From NCBI GenBank assembly GCA_963725275.1, contig CAVRXS010000001.1, positions 416,650-480,649 of the forward strand: a stretch of 64,000 nucleotides of DNA. The letters are read 5' to 3'. Below, piece after piece: positions 1 to 9,111 of this stretch; position 1 is the first letter of the stretch, and each line of letters opens with the position of its first letter. Source of the stretch: Bog-756 sp963725275. GTDB taxonomy: Bacteria; Actinomycetota; Acidimicrobiia; Acidimicrobiales; RAAP-2. The position numbers and the translations under genes are program-made. The notes beneath the pieces were generated by a model. It had not been told where the DNA came from and did not search any database. It saw nothing but the letters and a program-made list of their open reading frames with translations.

Positions 1-146
1 ATCTCCGCCGCGGCCGCCTCCCCCGCCGACGTCGGCAGGTCCAGGATCGCCACCGCGGCGCCGCGCTTGACGAGCAGGTCCGCACTCGCTCTCGCCATGC
101 CGGACGCCCCACCGACGACGACCGCCTTCTTGCCGGCACATTCCAT
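1..146 (-). CDS. Short-chain dehydrogenase/reductase, N-terminal part (cut by window edge)
   Basis: The 48 visible residues begin ATG-Glu-Cys-Ala-Gly-Lys-Lys and run into a beta strand followed by the glycine-rich motif GGASGMARA, the NAD(P)-binding turn of the SDR Rossmann fold (the usual form is TGxxxGIG). A second strand, VAILDL, ends in the acidic residue that normally selects NAD over NADP. A clear ribosome binding site (GGAGGA) lies about 9 nt before the ATG. The active-site Ser/Tyr/Lys region lies beyond the window, so the substrate cannot be assigned. Confidence 0.8.
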   Translation of the reverse strand, partial: MECAGKKAVVVGGASGMARASADLLVKRGAAVAILDLPTSAGEAAAAE

Positions 147-378
147 GTGTCTCTCTCCTCCGCAGCGTTGCTTGTCTCGACGCCTGCCGGTGTACGGATC
201 CTCGCGTCGGGCCTCGTCGAGCAGGCAGTATCGCAGGATCCGGTGGGTGCCCGGCCCGGCGGCGGTCACCGCCTGGCTCGGCGGTCCTGCCGGACCCACT
301 CCGAAGAATGCGGTTCTCCGGTCCCGCGCACGCTAGTCGTCCACTATTCGGGTCGCCAAAACGCCCGGCACGGGCCGG

Positions 379-537
379 CTACGACTTCCCCTTGAATCCC
401 AGGAGCCTCAGGACGAACATGCCGAACCGGTTCGGCGGCTTCGCTTCCTCCGCCGCTCTGGCCTCGGCTTCGTGCCCGCCCGTGACGTGGTACGAGAACC
501 CCGTGTAGCCCTTGCCGAACCCGGTGTATTTCGGCAT
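379..537 (-). CDS. Small hypothetical protein (52 aa)
   Basis: A short ORF starting four bases after the stop of the VOC-family gene, so translation is probably coupled to it. The N-terminal half is rich in Gly, Tyr and His (MPKYTGFGKGYTG...). The centre has an Ala/Glu helix, and the C-terminus (RFGMFVLRLLGFKGKS) is basic and hydrophobic. No family is recognised. Support is the tight spacing and non-random composition, so this is a moderate-confidence gene call with no function. Confidence 0.45.
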   Translation of the reverse strand: MPKYTGFGKGYTGFSYHVTGGHEAEARAAEEAKPPNRFGMFVLRLLGFKGKS

Positions 538-541
538 CGGG

Positions 542-905
542 CTACTCGTCACCAACGGCGGTCGGCACCAATGGCGAGGGGTGGTTCGGCTGGTACAGAC
601 CCACCTCACCCCCGCCGGGAAGTGCGATCGTGGTGACCGATCCCCGAGCGCGCCACCGCCACCTCCGAGCACCGGACGCCTTTGTGGTCGAGTGCCTGCA
701 TCTCCGCGTCCAGGTCGTCCACCATGAGATAGAGCTCGGCGCGGTTGTCATCGGCGGGATGCACGGCCACCTCCGCCGGCGGCAGCGCGAAGATCAGCCA
801 GTCGTGGCCGGCGTCCACCCAGGGGAACCCGAGGACGTCCCGGAAGAAGGAGCGGTCTGCGGCCGCATCGGTGCTGTGCACGATCACATGGGCACCAAAG
901 ATCAT
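542..905 (-). CDS. VOC-family (glyoxalase/dioxygenase fold) protein, frameshifted
   Basis: The first 85 or so residues (MIFGAHVIVHSTD..., then FFRDVLGFPWVDAGHDWLIF and AELYLMVDDLDAEMQAL) are a typical betaalphabetabetabeta module of the vicinal-oxygen-chelate superfamily. The expected second half (GSVTTIALPGGGEVGLYQP) is present but in another frame, so one base appears inserted near position 648 within CGCTCGGGGATC. Joined, the product is about 120 aa, normal for a single-domain VOC protein (lactoylglutathione lyase-like or resistance-like). Substrate unknown. The break may be real or an assembly error; other genes in this window show the same kind of single-base break. Confidence 0.7.
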
Positions 906-911
906 GGATTG

Positions 912-984
912 CTCCGGGGGTGAGACTCGAACTCACAACCTAGCGGTTAACAGCCGCTTGCTCTGCCGATTGAGCTACCCCGGA
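912..984 (-). tRNA. tRNA-Asn (anticodon GTT)
   Basis: Read on the minus strand, a full cloverleaf forms: acceptor TCCGGGG pairs with CCCCGGA, the D-arm contains AGCTCAATCGGCAGAGC, the anticodon loop CTGTTAA gives GTT, and the T-arm has GTTCGAGTC. The discriminator base is G and CCA is not encoded. It lies just upstream (in minus-strand terms) of the VOC gene. Confidence 0.95.
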
Positions 985-1108
985 TTCAGGCCCACGACGG
1001 CGGGATCCATCTTCGGATCCGGCCCGGTGTGCGTGAGGAGATTAGCCCGTCGTCACCCGTCCGACGGTGGGAGATGCACGGCGCCGCGAACCGGGGCACA
1101 ATGACCCG

Positions 1109-1411
1109 ATGAAGACACCGATCGCCGCCGCCGCGGCCTTCTGCGTGGGCTACGCCCTGGGTTCGAGGGGTACCGCCGGCCAGCGGCTCCGGGTCGTCGG
1201 GCAGGCACGGCGCAGCACCCCGGTGGCGGGCACAGCGAACCTGGCGGGTGCGAAGGCCAAGGCCGTCGTCCTGCTGGGGGCCGAGCGGGTCCGGGACACG
1301 ATCGGGGTTCGCCTCGGATGGCGCGACGGCGACGAGGCGGCCGACGCCCTGGTGGTCGAGATGGCCGGCGACCTGGCCTCGGCGCTCAAGGGCCGACGGG
1401 TCTCCGCCTGA
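1109..1411 (+). CDS. Small conserved-looking membrane-anchored hypothetical protein (100 aa)
   Basis: The chosen ATG gives MKTPIAAAAAFCVGYALGSRGTAGQ, a single N-terminal hydrophobic segment of about 16 residues followed by a basic flank. This resembles the short membrane-tethered proteins common beside actinobacterial core genes. The rest is Ala/Val/Arg rich with an amphipathic region (AKAVVLLGAERVRDTIGVRLGW). An upstream in-frame ATG at 1067 exists but adds a polar, unlikely extension. It converges on rpoD with 30 bp between stop codons. Function unknown. Confidence 0.6.
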   Translation: MKTPIAAAAAFCVGYALGSRGTAGQRLRVVGQARRSTPVAGTANLAGAKAKAVVLLGAERVRDTIGVRLGWRDGDEAADALVVEMAGDLASALKGRRVSA

Positions 1412-1444
1412 CCGCTCGCCGGCAACTGGCCGGAGTGCCGGTCA
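1409..1444. terminator. Inverted repeat joining two convergent stop codons
   Basis: TGACCG at 1409-1414 is mirrored by CGGTCA at 1439-1444, with further GCCGG/CCGG pairing inside. The repeat includes the TGA stop codons of both convergent genes. It can fold as a hairpin on either strand and could act as a bidirectional terminator, but there is no T-run. The same TGACCG/CGGTCA arrangement recurs at 15965-15993. Confidence 0.4.
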
Positions 1445-2884
1445 GTCCTCTTCGAGGTAGTCGCGGAGCAGCTGGGCAGACTCCGGTCGCCGCAGCTTTG
1501 CGAGGGTCTTCGCCTCGATCTGGCGGATCCGCTCACGCGTCACGCCGAACGCCTGCCCGACCTCCTCCAGGGTCCGGATCTTGCCGTCCTCGAGCCCGAA
1601 GCGGAGCCGGACCACGTCCTGCTCCCGCGGCGAGAGGTGACCGAGCGCCTCACGGAGCGCGTCGTCGAGCATCATCCGGGCCGCGGCGTCGTCGGGAACC
1701 ACGGCTTCGCGGTCCTCGATGAGGTCGGAGAGGCTGAAGTCGTCCTCGTCACCCATGGGCTGCTCGAGCGAGACCGTGTCCTGATTGATCCGCTGGATCT
1801 CCCGCACCTTGTCGATGGTGAAGTCCACCCGGCCGGCGACCTCCTCGGCGCTCGGCTCGCGTCCGAGCTCCTGGAGGAGCTGGCGCTGGGCCCACACCAC
1901 CTTGTTGATGGTCTCGACCATGTGCACCGGGATACGGATGGTCCTCGCCTGATCGGCGATGGCCCGGGTGATCGCCTGGCGGATCCACCAGGTCGCGTAT
2001 GTCGAGAACTTGAACCCCTTGGTGTGGTCGAACTTCTCGACGGCCCGCATGAGCCCGAGGTTCCCTTCCTGGATGAGGTCGAGGAAGGCGAGGCCCCGGT
2101 TGCGGTAGCGCTTGGCGATCGACACCACCAGGCGCAGGTTCGCCTCGATGAGCGCCTCTTTGGCCTGCTGACCGCGTCGCACGGCCAGCCGGTCGGTGGT
2201 TCGTTCGGTCCGGCTGAACTCCCCGTCCGCGATCTCGTCGGCGGCCAGCCGTGCCGAGGCCTCGTTCCCGGCCAGGATTCGCTCGGCGAGCTCCACCTCG
2301 AGCGAGGCGTCGAGGAGCTTCACCTTGCCGATCTCCTTCAAGTACATGTGGACCGGATCGGCGGTCGAGCCCCGGAAGCTGTCCCCCTCGCCGAACCCGT
2401 CGCTCGCCGCGCTCCGTGGAGCCCGCGGCTTCTTCGGCACCCGGGGCGGTGCAACCAGGGTCTCCGCCGTGGCAGCAGGGCCGCGGCCGTTGGCGTGGGT
2501 GCGCACCGCGACCTGTTCCGGTACCACGAGGACATCGAGGGTGGCCGCCTCCTCGCCCTGCCCCGCCGGGTAGCACTCGCGCAGGTGTCCGGAGACTTCG
2601 TGGGCGACCGCGACCGACATCGGGACGATGGTCGTCTCGCCTGTGTCGTAGGTGAACTCGATCCCGGCGGCACGGATCCGCTCGACCATCCCGGTGATGA
2701 GGTCGGCGCTCAACTCCACCGATCGGAGCACCGTCATCACCTCGTCCTGGGTCAGACCGCCCTGGAGGCGCCCCCGCTGGATGAGTGCTTCGAACTGGTC
2801 GACCGGGAGTACGTCGAGCGGAGACAACCCTGGATCGTCCCTCCCCGTTATGTGACGTGGCGGGACTGCCTGCCTGGCCGTCAT
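1442..2884 (-). CDS. rpoD: Principal (housekeeping) RNA polymerase sigma factor, sigma-70 group 1
   Basis: 480 aa. A region-1.1-like helical domain (about residues 28-80) is followed by a variable linker and a basic patch (KKPRAPR). Region 1.2 begins at DPVHMYLKEIGKV (about 176), the region 2 core is at about 245-310 (LRLVVSIAKRYRNRG, DLIQEGNLGLMRAVEKFD, STYATWWIRQAI), then comes region 3, then region 4 with the -35-binding helix-turn-helix GVTRERIRQIEAKTLAKLR near the C-terminus. The presence of all regions marks it as the primary sigma factor (RpoD/HrdB/SigA type). Its ATG overlaps the TGA of dnaG (ATGA), the classic dnaG-rpoD macromolecular-synthesis pairing, so it is probably co-transcribed and translationally coupled. 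Confidence 0.97.
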   Translation of the reverse strand: MTARQAVPPRHITGRDDPGLSPLDVLPVDQFEALIQRGRLQGGLTQDEVMTVLRSVELSADLITGMVERIRAAGIEFTYDTGETTIVPMSVAVAHEVSGHLRECYPAGQGEEAATLDVLVVPEQVAVRTHANGRGPAATAETLVAPPRVPKKPRAPRSAASDGFGEGDSFRGSTADPVHMYLKEIGKVKLLDASLEVELAERILAGNEASARLAADEIADGEFSRTERTTDRLAVRRGQQAKEALIEANLRLVVSIAKRYRNRGLAFLDLIQEGNLGLMRAVEKFDHTKGFKFSTYATWWIRQAITRAIADQARTIRIPVHMVETINKVVWAQRQLLQELGREPSAEEVAGRVDFTIDKVREIQRINQDTVSLEQPMGDEDDFSLSDLIEDREAVVPDDAAARMMLDDALREALGHLSPREQDVVRLRFGLEDGKIRTLEEVGQAFGVTRERIRQIEAKTLAKLRRPESAQLLRDYLEED

Positions 2885-4725
2885 CCGCCGTGCCCCGTGC
2901 CAATCATCTGCGACCTCACCACCAGCCAGGCTACCAACCTGTTCGACGCCACGACCGAGGTGCGGGGATCGTCCAGCTCCTGGAGCCAGACGGCCACCGA
3001 TGCAGCCTCCTCCATGGCCGGTGCCGAACTGCGGGCTTCGACGGTGAGGACGGGGAGCTCACGGCGCACGACGTCTCGGACCAGCTGAGCCACCACCTCG
3101 TCGGGATCGGACCGTGGCTCCTCCACGGTCAAACGCACGAGCAGGGACTGGACCTCCGGCGGCGCCTCGTCGATGGCCCGATGGAGATCGTCGGCCTCCA
3201 CCAGCGCCTCGAAGGCGGCACGCTGCACGGGGTCGCTGAACAGCGCCGCCTCCAGCCGGTCACCGACCTCCTCCGGTCGGTGGATGGCCAGGCGCAGGGC
3301 CTCGAGCCCGGGCCGGAACTCGCGCACCGCGGCGCCGGCGTCGCGCCGAGGGGCTCGCACGGCGGGGCCGTCCGGGCCGCCCGCTTGACCGGGGGACGAT
3401 CGCCGCACCGGAGACTCCGCACCGTCCGCCGGGGTCTTCGGACCCTCCCGGCGGATGCGTTCGAGACGGTCCCGGAGCGAGGTGGGCTCGAGGTGACACC
3501 GCTCGGCGACCCGCATCACGTACTGGTCGCGGACCAGATCGTCGGGGTGCTCGGCCACTGCCACGAGCGCACGGTCCGCCCCTCGGGCCCTGCCCTCAGC
3601 GGTCGAGAAGTCGGCGGCATCGAGGATGCGCCCGAGCCGGAACTCGAGGAAGGGCTTGGCCCCCTCGACAGCGGCCCGCAGGGCCCCGGGATCGTTCCGG
3701 GCCAGGTCGGCGGGGTCGGTCCCGGGGGCGAGCGCAGCGACAGCCACGTCGACCTCGAGGCGACGCTCCCATTCGTAGAAGCGGCCGGCAGCCGACTGTC
3801 CGGCCCCGTCTGCGTCGAACGCCAGCACGATCCGGGTGGCGAAGTTCTTGAGCAGGCGCACGTGCTCCTCGGCGAGGGCCGTGCCACAGGTTGCGACGGC
3901 TCGGGGAACCCCGGCCTCGAAGCAGCCGATCACGTCGGTGTACCCCTCGCAGACCACCACCTCGCCCGTCGCGATGATGTCGTGCTTCGCCCAGTTGAGG
4001 GCGTAGAGGGTGCGTCGCTTCGAGTAGATCGGTGTCTCGGAGGAGTTCTTGTACTTGGCCGGGTCGGGGCTGCCCGGCAGCACCCGACCCCCGAAGGCCA
4101 CGGGATGGCCGGAGGGATCGCAGATCGGGAACAGCACACGGGAGCGGAAGGCGTCCTGGACCCGGCCCTTGCGGTTGACGAACCCCAGCCCGGACCCGAC
4201 TGCGACCTCCTCGCTCAGGTGCAGTGCGGCACAGAGGGTGTCCCACCCGTCCGGGGCCCATCCGAGGCGGAACCGGCGCACGACCTCCCCCCCGTACCCG
4301 CGGCTGCGCAGATAGTCGCGCGCATGGCCGGCGTCGGCTCCGGTCATCAGGCGCTGGTGGTACCACTCCGTGGCCTCCTCCATGGCGTCGAGGAAGACCT
4401 TGCGGCGTTGGCTGTTCCGCCCCGCGCCACCTTCCTCCCGGATGGTGATGCCGGCCCTGTCGGCGAGGCGGCGCACCGCGTCGACGAAGTCGAGGTGCTC
4501 GGTGGCGCGGACGAAGCTGATGGCGTCGCCCCGCTCCTGGCACCCGAAGCAGTAATAGAGCCCCGCTTCGGCGTTGACGCTGAACGAGGGCGTCTTCTCG
4601 CCGTGGAACGGGCAGAGCCCCACCCAGCGCTGCCCCTGCCGCTTGAGGGCTGCGTGCTCCCCGACCAGAGCCACGATGTCGGTGGCAGCCCGGACCCGCG
4701 CCACGTCCTCGTCGGGAATGCCCAT
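2881..4725 (-). CDS. dnaG: DNA primase
   Basis: 614 aa, normal for DnaG. The N-terminal CHC2 zinc finger has Cys38, His41, Cys59 and Cys62 (CPFHGEKTPSF ... YYCFGCQ). The central catalytic core carries the TOPRIM motif VVVCEGYTDVI and the acidic LAFDADGAG motif that binds metal. The C-terminal part is the less conserved DnaB-interaction region. It synthesises RNA primers for Okazaki fragments and leading-strand start. It lies 18 nt downstream of the ppdK stop and overlaps rpoD by 4 nt, so these genes form one transcription unit. Confidence 0.97.
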   Translation of the reverse strand: MGIPDEDVARVRAATDIVALVGEHAALKRQGQRWVGLCPFHGEKTPSFSVNAEAGLYYCFGCQERGDAISFVRATEHLDFVDAVRRLADRAGITIREEGGAGRNSQRRKVFLDAMEEATEWYHQRLMTGADAGHARDYLRSRGYGGEVVRRFRLGWAPDGWDTLCAALHLSEEVAVGSGLGFVNRKGRVQDAFRSRVLFPICDPSGHPVAFGGRVLPGSPDPAKYKNSSETPIYSKRRTLYALNWAKHDIIATGEVVVCEGYTDVIGCFEAGVPRAVATCGTALAEEHVRLLKNFATRIVLAFDADGAGQSAAGRFYEWERRLEVDVAVAALAPGTDPADLARNDPGALRAAVEGAKPFLEFRLGRILDAADFSTAEGRARGADRALVAVAEHPDDLVRDQYVMRVAERCHLEPTSLRDRLERIRREGPKTPADGAESPVRRSSPGQAGGPDGPAVRAPRRDAGAAVREFRPGLEALRLAIHRPEEVGDRLEAALFSDPVQRAAFEALVEADDLHRAIDEAPPEVQSLLVRLTVEEPRSDPDEVVAQLVRDVVRRELPVLTVEARSSAPAMEEAASVAVWLQELDDPRTSVVASNRLVAWLVVRSQMIGTGHGG

Positions 4726-4743
4726 GGCAGGACGGTACTCTCG

Positions 4744-7642
4744 CTACCTCGCCGACCGGGTCGGACCCCTGGGTGACCGCGCGGCGGCTTTGCCCACCGA
4801 TCGGGCGGACGAGGCCTTCTTGACCGGGGCCTTCCTGGTCTGGACCTTCTTGGTCTGGACCTTCCTGGCCGGTGTGTTCTGTGCCGTGGCCTTCTTTGCC
4901 GGGGCCCTCCCCGACGAACCGTTGGCCCGTGCGGCTGCCGTCTTGGTCTTCGCTCCGATGGCGGCATCGCCGGACAGCACTGCCTGGGCTGCGGCCAGCC
5001 GCGCGATGGGCACCCGGAACGGCGAACAGCTCACATAATCGAGACCGGCGGCAGCGAAGGTCGCGATCGACTCGGGATCGCCTCCGTGCTCGCCGCAGAC
5101 CCCGACCTTGAGGGTCGGCCGCGTGGCCCGGCCGCGCTCGACACCGAGGCGGACCAGTTCGCCGACGCCGTCCGGATCGACCACCTCGAAGGGGTTCCGC
5201 TTGAGGAGACCCTCCTCGAGATAGGCGGACATCATCCGTCCTTCGACATCGTCGCGGCTGAACCCGAAGGTCATCTGGGTCAGGTCGTTGGTCCCGAAGG
5301 AGAAGAAGTCGGCCACTTCGGCGATCTCGCCGGCACGGAGCGCGGCCCGCGGTGTCTCGATCATCGTCCCGATGAGCACCTCGAGCGAGCCCGTCGCCTT
5401 CCTGGCGCCCCTGGATCGGGCAGCCGTGGCTGCGGGAGCCAGCGCAGCCGCCGTCTCGGCCTCGGCGACGGCGCCCTCCACCCACGAACGGGCCAGGGCC
5501 ATCTCCTCGCGGCTCACGGTCAAGGGGATCATGATCTCCACGATCGGGTGACCTCCGGCGGCCACACGGTCGAGCGCGGCCTCCATCAGGGCCCGCACCT
5601 GCATCGCGTACAACCCCGGCTTGATCACCCCGAGACGCACCCCGCGGGTGCCGAGCATCGGGTTGACCTCGTGCCAGCTCTTGGCCGCCTCGTAGAGCTT
5701 GGCTTCCTCGTCGGTCAGCCCGACGGTCGCCTCCTTGACGGCGAGCTCCTGGGTGTCGGGAAGGAACTCGTGCAGCGGCGGGTCGAGCAGCCGGATGGTG
5801 ACCGGCAGCCCGTCCATGGCCTCGAGGATCGACTCGAAGTCGGCCCGCTGCGCGAGGCGAAGTGCCTCGAGGGCGGCCTCCTCCTCCACCTCGGTCGCGG
5901 CGAGGATCATCCTCCGCACCACCGGGAGCCGGTCCTCGGCGAGGAACATGTGCTCGGTCCGGCACAGTCCGATGCCCTCGGCCCCGTGTGCGCGGGCGTT
6001 GGTCGCGTCGGCCCCGTTGTCGGCGTTGGCCCGCACGCCGAGGTGTCCGGACCGCACGTCGTCGGCCCAACCCAGGATCGTCTCGAACTCCGGGGGCGTC
6101 TCGCCCTGGATGACCGGGACCTGGCCGAGCACTACGGTGCCGTTCGTACCGTCCACCGAGATCCACTCGCCCTCGGCCACGACCACGTCGCCGACCGAGA
6201 AGGACCCGGGGCCGATGCGCAGGGACTCGGCGCCGACAACCGCGGGCTTGCCCCAACCGCGGGCCACCACCGCCGCGTGGCTGACCAGACCACCGCGGGC
6301 GGTGAGGATGCCCTTCGCGGCCAGCATCCCGTGCACGTCCTCGGGAGAGGTCTCACTGCGCACGAGCACCACCGGCTCGCCCCGTGCCGCTGCAGTCTGC
6401 GCGTCGTCCGCGGTCAGGTACACCCGGCCGACGGCGGCCCCGGGTGAGGCCGCCAGACCCTTCACCAGCACCGGGTGCCCGGTCGAGGCGAACCGCGGAT
6501 GGAGGACCTGCTCGAGATGCTCGCCGGTGATCCGGCCGAGGGCTTCCTCCCTGGTCAGGGCCATCGATCGCTCCCCCACCATGTCGACGGCCATCCGGAG
6601 CGCGGCCCGGCCGGTCCGCTTGCCGACCCGGGTCTGGAGCATCCACAGCTTGCCCTGCTCGATGGTGAACTCGGTGTCGCACATGTCGCGGTAGTGGCGC
6701 TCGAGCCGTGCGAAGATCGCGAGCAGCTCCTTGTGGATGACCGGGAAGCGGTCGCGGAGCGCCGCCAGTGGCTCGGTGTTCCTGATCCCCGCCACCACGT
6801 CCTCACCCTGCGCATTGACCAGGAAGTCGCCGTACTCGCCGACTGCTCCGGTCGCCGGGTCACGGGTGAAGCCCACGCCTGTTCCGGAGTTGTCGTCGCG
6901 ATTGCCGAAGACCATCGCCTGGACGTTGACCGCGGTGCCGAGGTCGTGGGCGATCCGCTCCTGCACCCGGTAGGCCACCGCCCGCGGACCGTTCCACGAG
7001 GCGAAGACGGCCTCGATGGCCCCGCGCAGCTGCTCGTCCGGATCCTGCGGGAAGGGCGACCCGGTATGGCGTTCGACGATCTGCTGGTAGGCGTCGACCA
7101 GATAGTGCAAGAGCTCGATGGGGATCCCGGCGTCCGACGAGGTCCCGGCCAGCTCTTTGGCCGCGTCGAGCAGCGTGTCGAATTCCTCCCCTGGGACGTC
7201 CAGCACGATCCGGCCGTACATCGCAACGAAGCGCCGGTACGAGTCGTAGGCGAAGCGCTCGTCGTCGGTCTGCTTGGCCAGTCCGACCACGGAGGCATCG
7301 TTGAGGCCGAGGTTGAGGACCGTGTCCATCATCCCCGGCATCGAGAACTTGGCGCCCGAACGGACCGACACCAGCAGCGGGTCGGCCGGGTCGCCGATCC
7401 GCTTCCCCATCTTCTGCTCCAGGCGGGCACGCGCCTTGACGATCTCGCCGGTCAGCCCCTCCGGCCATCCGTCCTCCATGTAGGTCCGGCATGCGGTGGT
7501 GGCGATGGTGAACCCCGGAGGCACCGGCAGCGCCGAGCACCGAGGTCATCTCGGCGAGGTTGGCGCCCTTGCCCCCGAGGAGGTCCTTCATCTCCATCGG
7601 CGGCTTGCGGTGCGAGTGGTCGAAGTCGAAGACGTACGGCAT
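4744..7642 (-). CDS. ppdK: Pyruvate, phosphate dikinase (one frameshift near the N-terminus; long Lys/Ala tail)
   Basis: The enzyme interconverts pyruvate + ATP + Pi and PEP + AMP + PPi. The N-terminus MPYVFDFDHSH and the KDLLGGKGANLAEM motif are in one frame, while PPGFTIATTACRTYM onward is in another. One extra G near 7530 (GGCGCTGCCG) explains the break. The phosphohistidine domain has GGLVSHAAVVARGWG, and the C-terminal PEP-binding barrel has GTMIETPRAAL, FSFGTNDLTQMTFGFSRDD and the catalytic-Cys motif GVCGEHGGDP. A strong RBS (AGAGGAGA) precedes the ATG at 7642. The joined product is about 965 aa. The last 76 residues extend beyond the family's usual end and are Lys/Arg/Ala-rich (KVQTKKVQTRKAPVKKA). 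Its position just upstream of dnaG suggests co-expression. Confidence 0.92.
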
Positions 7643-7770
7643 CGGGCGGGGTCTCCTCTGGCGGCAAGTCCGCGGTGGCACGGAAGGGGAACGATCGGCA
7701 CGCTGCCGTGGTCGCCGACGGAAAGCCTACCCGGAGGGAATCGGGCCACCGGACCCCGGACGGCTCCGGG

Positions 7771-9111
7771 TCAGGTGGCGTCGAGGCGGCCGCGGATGGT
7801 GGCCAGCAGGTCGTCGACCGGCACGCGGACCTGCTCGGTGGTGTCGCGATCGCGGACGGTCACCGCGCGGTCCTCGAGCGAGTCGAAGTCGACGGTCACG
7901 CACCACGGCGTGCCCACCTCGTCCTGTCGGCGGTAGCGCTTGCCGATGGACTGGGTGGTGTCGTAGTCACACATGACGTGGGCCTGGAGGGTCTTGAGCA
8001 CTTCGCGGGCGAGGGGCTCGAGGGTCTCCTTCTTGGAGAGCGGGAGCACCGCGACCTGATACGGGGCGAGCCGCGGGTCGAGCCGAAGCACCACCCGGGC
8101 CTCGCCGCCGACCTCGTCCTCGGTGTACGAGGAGAGGAGGAAGGCCATCATCGCCCGGGTGGCCCCCGCGGCCGGCTCGATCACGTAGGGGACGTAGCGC
8201 TCGTTGGTGCCCGGGTCGAAGTACTCGAGGCGCTCGCCGGACGCGGCGGCATGGGCCTTCAGGTCGAAATCGGTCCGGTTCGCGATCCCCTCGAGCTCGT
8301 CCCATCCCCACGGAAAGCGGTACTCCACGTCGGCCGTGGCCGTCGAGTAGTGGGAGAGCTCCTCGGACCCGTGATGGCGCAGACGCAGATCGGAGGCGGG
8401 GATGCCGAGGTCCCGGTACCAGCGGTAGCGCTCGTCGACCCAATACTCGAACCACCGGTCCGCCTCTGGCGGGGGGACGAAGTACTCCATCTCCATCTGC
8501 TCGAACTCACGGGTCCGGAAGACGAAGTTCTGGGGGGTGATCTCGTTGCGGAAGGACTTTCCGACCTGTGCGATCCCGAACGGGGGACGCTTGCGGGTGG
8601 TCATGAGCACGTTGGCGAAATTGATGAACATGCCCTGGGCCGTCTCGGGACGCAGGTAGGCGACGGCGCCCTCGTGCTCGAGCGGGCCGGCATGGGTCTT
8701 GAACATGAGGTTGAAGGCGCGGGCCTCGGTGAACTCGGTCGACCCGCAGGACGGGCAGACCCCCTCGATCTTGTCCTCCCGCCACCGCTGGTGGCAGTGG
8801 CGGCAGTCGACGAGCGGATCGGTGAAGTTGGAGAGGTGGCCCGACGCCTCCCAGACGGCAGGCGGCGAGAGGATCGCCGCGTCGAGACCGACCACGTCGT
8901 CCCGCCGCTGGACCATTGCCTCCCACCAGGCGTTCTTGACGTTCCGCAGCAGGTTCACCCCGAGTGGCCCGTAGTCGTAGGTGGATCGGAACCCGCCGTA
9001 GATCTCGGCAGACTGGAAGATGAAGCCGCGCCGTTTGCAGAGACCGACCACCTTCTCCATCAGGTCGGCGCGCACCCCGTCCGCGTCGACGGGGTCGTCC
9101 GGCTCAGGCAT
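7771..9111 (-). CDS. glyS: Glycyl-tRNA synthetase (dimeric alpha2 type)
   Basis: 446 aa, a class II synthetase of the single-chain GlyQS type, which charges tRNA-Gly. Motif 1 region is YDYGPLGVNLLRNVKNAWW. A zinc-ribbon insert has CRHCHQRW and CPSCG. Motif 2 is GKSFRNEITPQNFVFRTREFEQMEMEYF, and motif 3 includes GATRAMMAFLLSSY. The C-terminal anticodon-binding domain covers the last 110 residues (VAVLPLSKKE). The ATG lies 8 nt inside the end of hemW, so it is coupled to the upstream gene. A 128-nt gap follows before ppdK. Confidence 0.96.
   Translation of the reverse strand: MPEPDDPVDADGVRADLMEKVVGLCKRRGFIFQSAEIYGGFRSTYDYGPLGVNLLRNVKNAWWEAMVQRRDDVVGLDAAILSPPAVWEASGHLSNFTDPLVDCRHCHQRWREDKIEGVCPSCGSTEFTEARAFNLMFKTHAGPLEHEGAVAYLRPETAQGMFINFANVLMTTRKRPPFGIAQVGKSFRNEITPQNFVFRTREFEQMEMEYFVPPPEADRWFEYWVDERYRWYRDLGIPASDLRLRHHGSEELSHYSTATADVEYRFPWGWDELEGIANRTDFDLKAHAAASGERLEYFDPGTNERYVPYVIEPAAGATRAMMAFLLSSYTEDEVGGEARVVLRLDPRLAPYQVAVLPLSKKETLEPLAREVLKTLQAHVMCDYDTTQSIGKRYRRQDEVGTPWCVTVDFDSLEDRAVTVRDRDTTEQVRVPVDDLLATIRGRLDAT

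Noticed and set aside
422..435. CCGAACCGGTTCGG palindrome as a LexA box
   Set aside because: The half-sites CGAAC/GTTCG are only two bases apart instead of four, and the site is inside a small coding region.
1637..3088. 483-aa open frame on the plus strand opposite rpoD
   Set aside because: It is antisense to a fully conserved sigma factor, has low-complexity Asp/Gly/Leu/Val content and no family motif. Similar long shadows occur at 5086-6447, 6475-9249 and 9020-10579.
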